Source: Caldisericia bacterium (GTDB lineage Bacteria > Caldisericota > Caldisericia > UBA6126 > JAGPKI01). From it: a DNA stretch of 19,087 bases. Both the position numbers and the translations under genes were made by a program. Each line of letters begins with the position of its first letter. Position 1 is the first letter of the stretch. This document shows, piece by piece, positions 15,780 through 19,087 of the stretch. The DNA lies in assembly GCA_018054005.1 (NCBI GenBank), contig JAGPKI010000008.1:1-19087 (forward strand), given 5' to 3'. Below the pieces are notes generated by a model that did not search any database, had not been told where the DNA came from, and was given only the letters and a program-made list of their open reading frames with translations.

Positions 15780-16246
15780 AGCCTTTCTTTCCAACACACC
15801 ATTATTTCTAACTCTATTTCTTGGAGGTTCATATTGTATCGTGTTTTAACTTATGTTGTTTATTTTGCTATATAAGAAAGGACTTGTAAAGAAGAAAATA
15901 CTTTTATATAGTTAAAATGCCCCTCAAAAACAGGTCAGTTTTTTTCCATATTCATCCTAACCAGATAATAAACTTAAAGAAGAAAGTAATTGAGAGACTC
16001 ACAAATGATTCTTTCTAATCATATAGAAAAGAATGGAAATAATAGCTCTTCTGAACTTTAAAGATCTAACTATACAGACAGATTGAAAAACTTCCTCCGA
16101 AAATAATTTATCCAAAATTATATTTAGTAAAAAGATTGAATTGTTAGTTATACAAGAGGCACACAAAGGGATCATAGACAACATTTTCATGCCTTATTGT
16201 GGTAGAAATACAAAGAGATGTTTTAATGAAATTAAAAAGAAATTAT
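15780..16246. other. Convergent intergenic region with decayed sequence
   Basis: These 467 bp lie between the convergent ends of manB and yvcK. The part 15780-15916 shows nothing I can name. Gene-like fragments lie at 15917-16246, and the dispersed repeat at 16093-16230. No strong GC-rich hairpin with U-tract was found for either neighbour. Confidence 0.6.
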
Positions 16247-16270
16247 TTAAAGTTTTATCTTTTTGCCTCT
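15917..16270 (+). pseudogene. Possible decayed gene, family unknown
   Basis: Two gene-like pieces read on the plus strand in different frames. The first is an ATG frame of 33 codons ending at 16016-16018. The second runs from the ATG at 16033, is broken by a TGA at 16084-16086, and stays open for about 60 more codons to about 16270, into the end of yvcK. The predicted peptides are charged and varied rather than low-complexity (for example IELLVIQEAHKGIIDNIF). The second piece contains repeat copy B, and copy A shows further decay of the same sequence. I cannot name the family; chance open frames in AT-rich DNA remain possible. Confidence 0.25.
16093..16230 (+). repeat. Dispersed repeat, copy B
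   Basis: This 138-bp stretch matches 4371-4506 in direct orientation (61 of the first 71 positions, then about two thirds to three quarters identity with small indels). It ends 17 bp before the yvcK stop. Its forward frame is open in this copy but full of stops in copy A, so this copy is the less decayed one. Sequence outside these limits does not match between copies. Confidence 0.75.
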
Positions 16271-17602
16271 AATAAATTTCATTTTATTAACAATTTCAAT
16301 AATTGCAGATTTTACTTTTACTGGCGAATGACGGATTACTTCATCATGAATTTCAACTTCATTTTCTACAAGATCATATAATAGTGGAGTGACATTCAAC
16401 TTTCTTATCTCTTCAGGATCAAACTTTACTTTATACGAGTTGTATTTCTCATATTTTGATAGTAGTTCTTCATTTATATCACCATTATTTACAAGAACAT
16501 AATCAAAAATCTTTTCTCCTGTATTATCAAAAAGAGCTTTAATATGGTCTGATACAAAATATCCATCCGTTTCACCTACTTCAGTCATAAGATTAACGCT
16601 GTAAATTTTTAAAGCACTGCTTCTTGCTATTATATCTGCTATTGGAGTAATTATTAGTGATGGAAGTACACTCGTGTATAAGCTACCAGGGCCTATTAAA
16701 ATAATATCAGCTTTATCAAGTTCTTCGACAGCTCTAATAAGTGGTTTTGCGTATGGTGGATCAAAAAAAACTCTCTTTATCTCTTTTCTTGCTTCTCGTA
16801 TTTCTGCTTCGCCACAAACGATTTCACCATCTTTAAACTCTGCACAAAGAGTTAAATTATCAAGAGTAAAAGGTATTACCTTTCCTTTAACAGATAAAAT
16901 TTTACTGAGCTGATAAATTGCTTCTGAAAAATCTCCTGTTATCTCTGTTAAGCCAGCAATCATTAAATTTCCAATATTATGACCTGATAAAGATCCATTT
17001 TTAAATCTATAATTAAATAGTTCTTCAAGATAAGATTGTTTATGCTCAGAAAGAGCAATTAAAGCCCTTCTTATATCACCTGGTGCTGGAATTGAATAAT
17101 CTTTCCTGAGTCTCCCAGAGCTACCACCACTATCAGCTACTGTTACAATGGCAGATAGAGAAAATGGAAGCTCCTTTAACGCAAGAAGATAAGGATATAT
17201 TCCAGTCCCTCCACCTATTATTATTACATTTAACATCTTCTCTCTAAACCTGTAAGCTCTTACTAAATCAGCAATTTCTTTTTCTCTTTCTGGTAGAAGC
17301 GAAGTAATAATGGATGATAATAATTGCCTTATACCAATTACTATAAGAACAATGCTTACTATAAATACGGTAACACCTAATACCACTGAGAGCCAGTCAG
17401 GAGTGTATAGTCTATTTTTACCAAATACATCAATAAGAAAATTTATTATCCATCGCTTTATGGTCCCAAGGTATGTAAAATCTACCATAGCAAGGATTGA
17501 AATACCTAAAAGAAAAAGCCCTAATGTTATTAAAAGAATCCATCTCTTCACGTTCATTCCTGGAGCAAGCCATTTTTTTACGGATTTAAAGAAATCTTTC
17601 AT
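16247..17602 (-). CDS. yvcK: YvcK/CofD-like gluconeogenesis and morphology factor with two membrane segments
   Basis: This 451-residue protein has an N-terminal extension with two hydrophobic segments (about 19-41 and 69-92), followed by a complete YvcK (CofD-like, UPF0052) domain from about 124. Motifs are IIIGGGTG (127-134), DSGGSSGRLR (157-166), GHNIGNL (207-213) and IGPGSLYTS (303-311). In Bacillus, YvcK binds UDP-sugars and is needed for growth on gluconeogenic carbon and for normal wall synthesis. The short soluble form is about 320 residues, so this longer form should be tethered to the membrane. It starts by a 4-bp ATGA overlap with rapZ. The usual third gene whiA does not follow; the next sequence is decayed and non-coding. 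Confidence 0.93.
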   Translation of the reverse strand: MKDFFKSVKKWLAPGMNVKRWILLITLGLFLLGISILAMVDFTYLGTIKRWIINFLIDVFGKNRLYTPDWLSVVLGVTVFIVSIVLIVIGIRQLLSSIITSLLPEREKEIADLVRAYRFREKMLNVIIIGGGTGIYPYLLALKELPFSLSAIVTVADSGGSSGRLRKDYSIPAPGDIRRALIALSEHKQSYLEELFNYRFKNGSLSGHNIGNLMIAGLTEITGDFSEAIYQLSKILSVKGKVIPFTLDNLTLCAEFKDGEIVCGEAEIREARKEIKRVFFDPPYAKPLIRAVEELDKADIILIGPGSLYTSVLPSLIITPIADIIARSSALKIYSVNLMTEVGETDGYFVSDHIKALFDNTGEKIFDYVLVNNGDINEELLSKYEKYNSYKVKFDPEEIRKLNVTPLLYDLVENEVEIHDEVIRHSPVKVKSAIIEIVNKMKFIRGKKIKL

Positions 17603-18489
17603 TCTAAGTCTCTGTTTAGGGTATTCACCTTATAACCATTTGCAATAAGAATATTTTTTACAGCATTTGCTATAGCAACAGACCTATGTTTTCCACCAGT
17701 ACAACCAAAAGCAATTGTAGCTTGAGATTTACCTTCTTTTTTATAGAGCGGGAGAATAAAAAGAAGAAGTGATAATAGCTTATCTAAGAAATTTTTGCCA
17801 ATTTCATTTTCAGTAACATAATTTGAAACTTCTTCAGATAACCCATTTAAATCCTTTAGTGAACTCTCATAAAATGGGTTTGGAAGAAATCTAACATCCA
17901 TTACAATATCAGCATCTATCGGAATACCACTTTTAAAACCAAAAGCAACTATGTTTACTGTTAAATTTTCTTCTTCTGAATTGCCAACCAATGATAAAAT
18001 TGCATTCAACTTTTCTCTTAAGTCTTTGACTGTAAAGTCAGAAGTATCAATTATAAAATTAGCTTTCTCTCTAATGGATGCAAGTAGTGCTTTCTCTTGC
18101 ATTATGGCAGTTAGAATACTACCATCACGAGATAATGGATGTCTTCTTCTTGTTTCAGAAAATCTTCTGACTAAAATTTCATCGTTTGCCTCGAGAAATA
18201 TTATCCTATATGTAATATTGTCTTCTTCAAGCTTTGATAATGCATCGAATAAATTTTCAACAAAATTACTACCTTCTCTTATATCAACAACTACTGCAGT
18301 AGGTTTTGATTCATCTTTACCAAGATCCTTTACTAAAGATGCAAATCCAGAAAGTAGTTTAAGTGGAAGATTATCAACACAAAAATAACCTAAATCTTCA
18401 AGAATTTTAATGCAATGAGTTTTACCAGCACCCGATAAACCAGTAATTATAAGGAGATTTATTTTGTTATTCTTTGATATATTATTCAT
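17599..18489 (-). CDS. rapZ: RNase adapter/nucleotide-binding protein RapZ (YvcJ)
   Basis: This 296-residue protein has Walker A GLSGAGKT (17-24), VVVDIRE (67-72) in the Walker B region, and SETRRRHPL (111-119). Family-specific C-terminal motifs are GFKSGIP (184-190), VRFLPNP (199-205) and GCTGGKHRS (262-270), the last forming part of the sugar/RNA-binding half. In Escherichia coli, RapZ binds glucosamine-6-phosphate and presents small RNAs to RNase E. In Bacillus, YvcJ binds nucleotides and affects competence, so the exact role here is unknown. The start overlaps the ndk stop by 8 bp with no clear Shine-Dalgarno, suggesting coupling; the end overlaps yvcK by 4 bp. Confidence 0.95.
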   Translation of the reverse strand: MNNISKNNKINLLIITGLSGAGKTHCIKILEDLGYFCVDNLPLKLLSGFASLVKDLGKDESKPTAVVVDIREGSNFVENLFDALSKLEEDNITYRIIFLEANDEILVRRFSETRRRHPLSRDGSILTAIMQEKALLASIREKANFIIDTSDFTVKDLREKLNAILSLVGNSEEENLTVNIVAFGFKSGIPIDADIVMDVRFLPNPFYESSLKDLNGLSEEVSNYVTENEIGKNFLDKLLSLLLFILPLYKKEGKSQATIAFGCTGGKHRSVAIANAVKNILIANGYKVNTLNRDLE

Positions 18490-19015
18490 TTTTTAATTCT
18501 GGAAACCAGATTTTAATTTCCTCTTTGGCAGAGTCATAGCTATCAGAAACATGTATAATATTTTCCAGGGGTCTATTATAAAAATCAGCTAGTTCATAAG
18601 AATCAGTGGAGTATTTACCCCTTATTGTTGATGGTTCTGAACTTATAGGCTCAGTTGAACCTGCAAGTTTACGCATTTGAGCTATAGCATTATCTCCCTT
18701 TATTATTATTGCTATAATTTGTTTTCCTGTTAAATATTTGATTAACTCACTTCGCACTTTTCTACCAATTGATTCTGGGTCAGTGTCGCAAACCAAACCT
18801 CTTTTTTTATAACTTTCTATATTTTTTATTCCTAATTTACGAAGCCATTCAATCGTGTCTGGATAATGCTTCTCGATTAATTCCTTTGATGGTATAACAA
18901 GTTTAATTGCAATTATATCAAGAAAAGAGTCTTCAATCATGGAAATAACTTTTCCCACAAGTTTCTTCCTTATACAATCAGGTTTTAGGAGTATCAGGCA
19001 ATTTTCTTTTTCCAT
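18482..19015 (-). CDS. ndk: Nucleoside-diphosphate kinase, long variant
   Basis: This 177-residue protein carries the NDK core: LLKPD with Lys11, AGSTEP, STIRG with Arg132, and ENIIHVSDS with Asn152 and the phosphohistidine His155. Classical NDK is about 140-150 residues. Here a segment at about 48-92 (YPDTIEWLRKLG to ESIGRKVRSELI) replaces the shorter helical stretch, a form seen in some bacterial lineages. The residue after the active-site histidine is Val rather than Gly. It transfers the gamma-phosphate between nucleoside triphosphates and diphosphates. I start it at the ATG at 19013-19015, with GGAAG upstream; a longer in-frame TTG at 19042 lies inside the -10 box and cannot be transcribed from that promoter. 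It heads the ndk-rapZ-yvcK run. Confidence 0.85.
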   Translation of the reverse strand: MEKENCLILLKPDCIRKKLVGKVISMIEDSFLDIIAIKLVIPSKELIEKHYPDTIEWLRKLGIKNIESYKKRGLVCDTDPESIGRKVRSELIKYLTGKQIIAIIIKGDNAIAQMRKLAGSTEPISSEPSTIRGKYSTDSYELADFYNRPLENIIHVSDSYDSAKEEIKIWFPELKNE

Positions 19016-19041
19016 ATTAAAAAACTTCCAATTTTGAAGCA

Positions 19042-19070
19042 ATTATACAATTCAAATTCTTGTTTTTCAA
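19042..19070 (-). promoter_or_regulatory. Strong promoter candidate for ndk-rapZ-yvcK
   Basis: On the minus strand TTGAAA (19065-19070) and a perfect TATAAT (19042-19047) are exactly 17 bases apart. Transcription should start near 19035, giving ndk a 20-base leader with GGAAG. A TTGAA...TTCAA inverted repeat spans the -10 box and could be an operator, but this is weak evidence. Confidence 0.75.
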
Positions 19071-19087
19071 ACATTTTGTTAATTTTC

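Noticed and set aside
15999..16190. 63-codon minus-strand frame in the decayed region
   Set aside because: It has no ribosome site or recognisable motif and lies over the repeat, whose better open frame is on the other strand.
19016..19042. Longer ndk with TTG start at 19042
   Set aside because: That codon overlaps the -10 box of a near-consensus promoter, while the ATG at 19015 has a ribosome site and gives the usual NDK N-terminus.
1..19087. CRISPR array, defence system, prophage, riboswitch or tmRNA
   Set aside because: No spaced direct repeats, cas-like, phage-like or nuclease genes were seen, and no long structured leader was recognised in the few spaces between genes.

Overview
The window comes from an AT-rich bacterial chromosome (G+C about one third by eye). 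The gene families are those of a monoderm-type or deep-branching bacterium: McsA and the start of McsB (protein-arginine phosphorylation), DivIVA, RapZ-YvcK and an SH3b/AMIN-type cell-wall amidase. This points to Bacillota or a relative such as Atribacterota or Caldisericota; the sequence alone does not settle the phylum. Apart from one unusual secreted repeat protein and two decayed repeat copies, this is ordinary, densely packed core chromosome.

Layout. (1) 1-2224, minus strand: a MobA-like nucleotidyltransferase, uppP (undecaprenyl-diphosphate recycling), mcsA and the first 35 codons of mcsB. (2) 2289-4301, minus: a secreted 670-residue protein with about 13 repeats centred on a G-N-D-x-Y motif; this is the least familiar gene here. 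(3) 4302-4811: a repeat copy, otherwise featureless sequence, and tRNA-Arg(ACG). (4) 4811-8312, minus: a 1008-residue multidomain amidase behind smpB, with a smpB promoter candidate overlapping a palindrome. (5) 8408-12297, minus: oppD-oppF-divIVA-lspA-rluD, closely spaced or overlapping. (6) 12372-15779, plus: manA-manC-manB, complete from fructose-6-phosphate to GDP-mannose. A 44-bp region holds back-to-back promoters for oppD and manA; the manA start codon lies where transcription should begin, so its mRNA is probably leaderless. (7) 15780-16246: a decayed region with a second copy of the repeat. (8) 16247-19015, minus: ndk-rapZ-yvcK, three overlapping genes behind a strong consensus promoter.

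Much of the window serves the cell envelope: lipid-carrier recycling (UppP), lipoprotein processing (LspA), peptidoglycan hydrolysis (amidase), polar growth or division (DivIVA), GDP-mannose supply, and YvcK/RapZ, which link metabolism and envelope control in relatives. Two starts were moved from the longest possible frame: the nucleotidyltransferase to 2224 (the longer GTG start lies inside the Shine-Dalgarno) and ndk to 19015 (the longer TTG start lies inside the -10 box). No CRISPR array, intact insertion sequence, prophage or defence system was seen.
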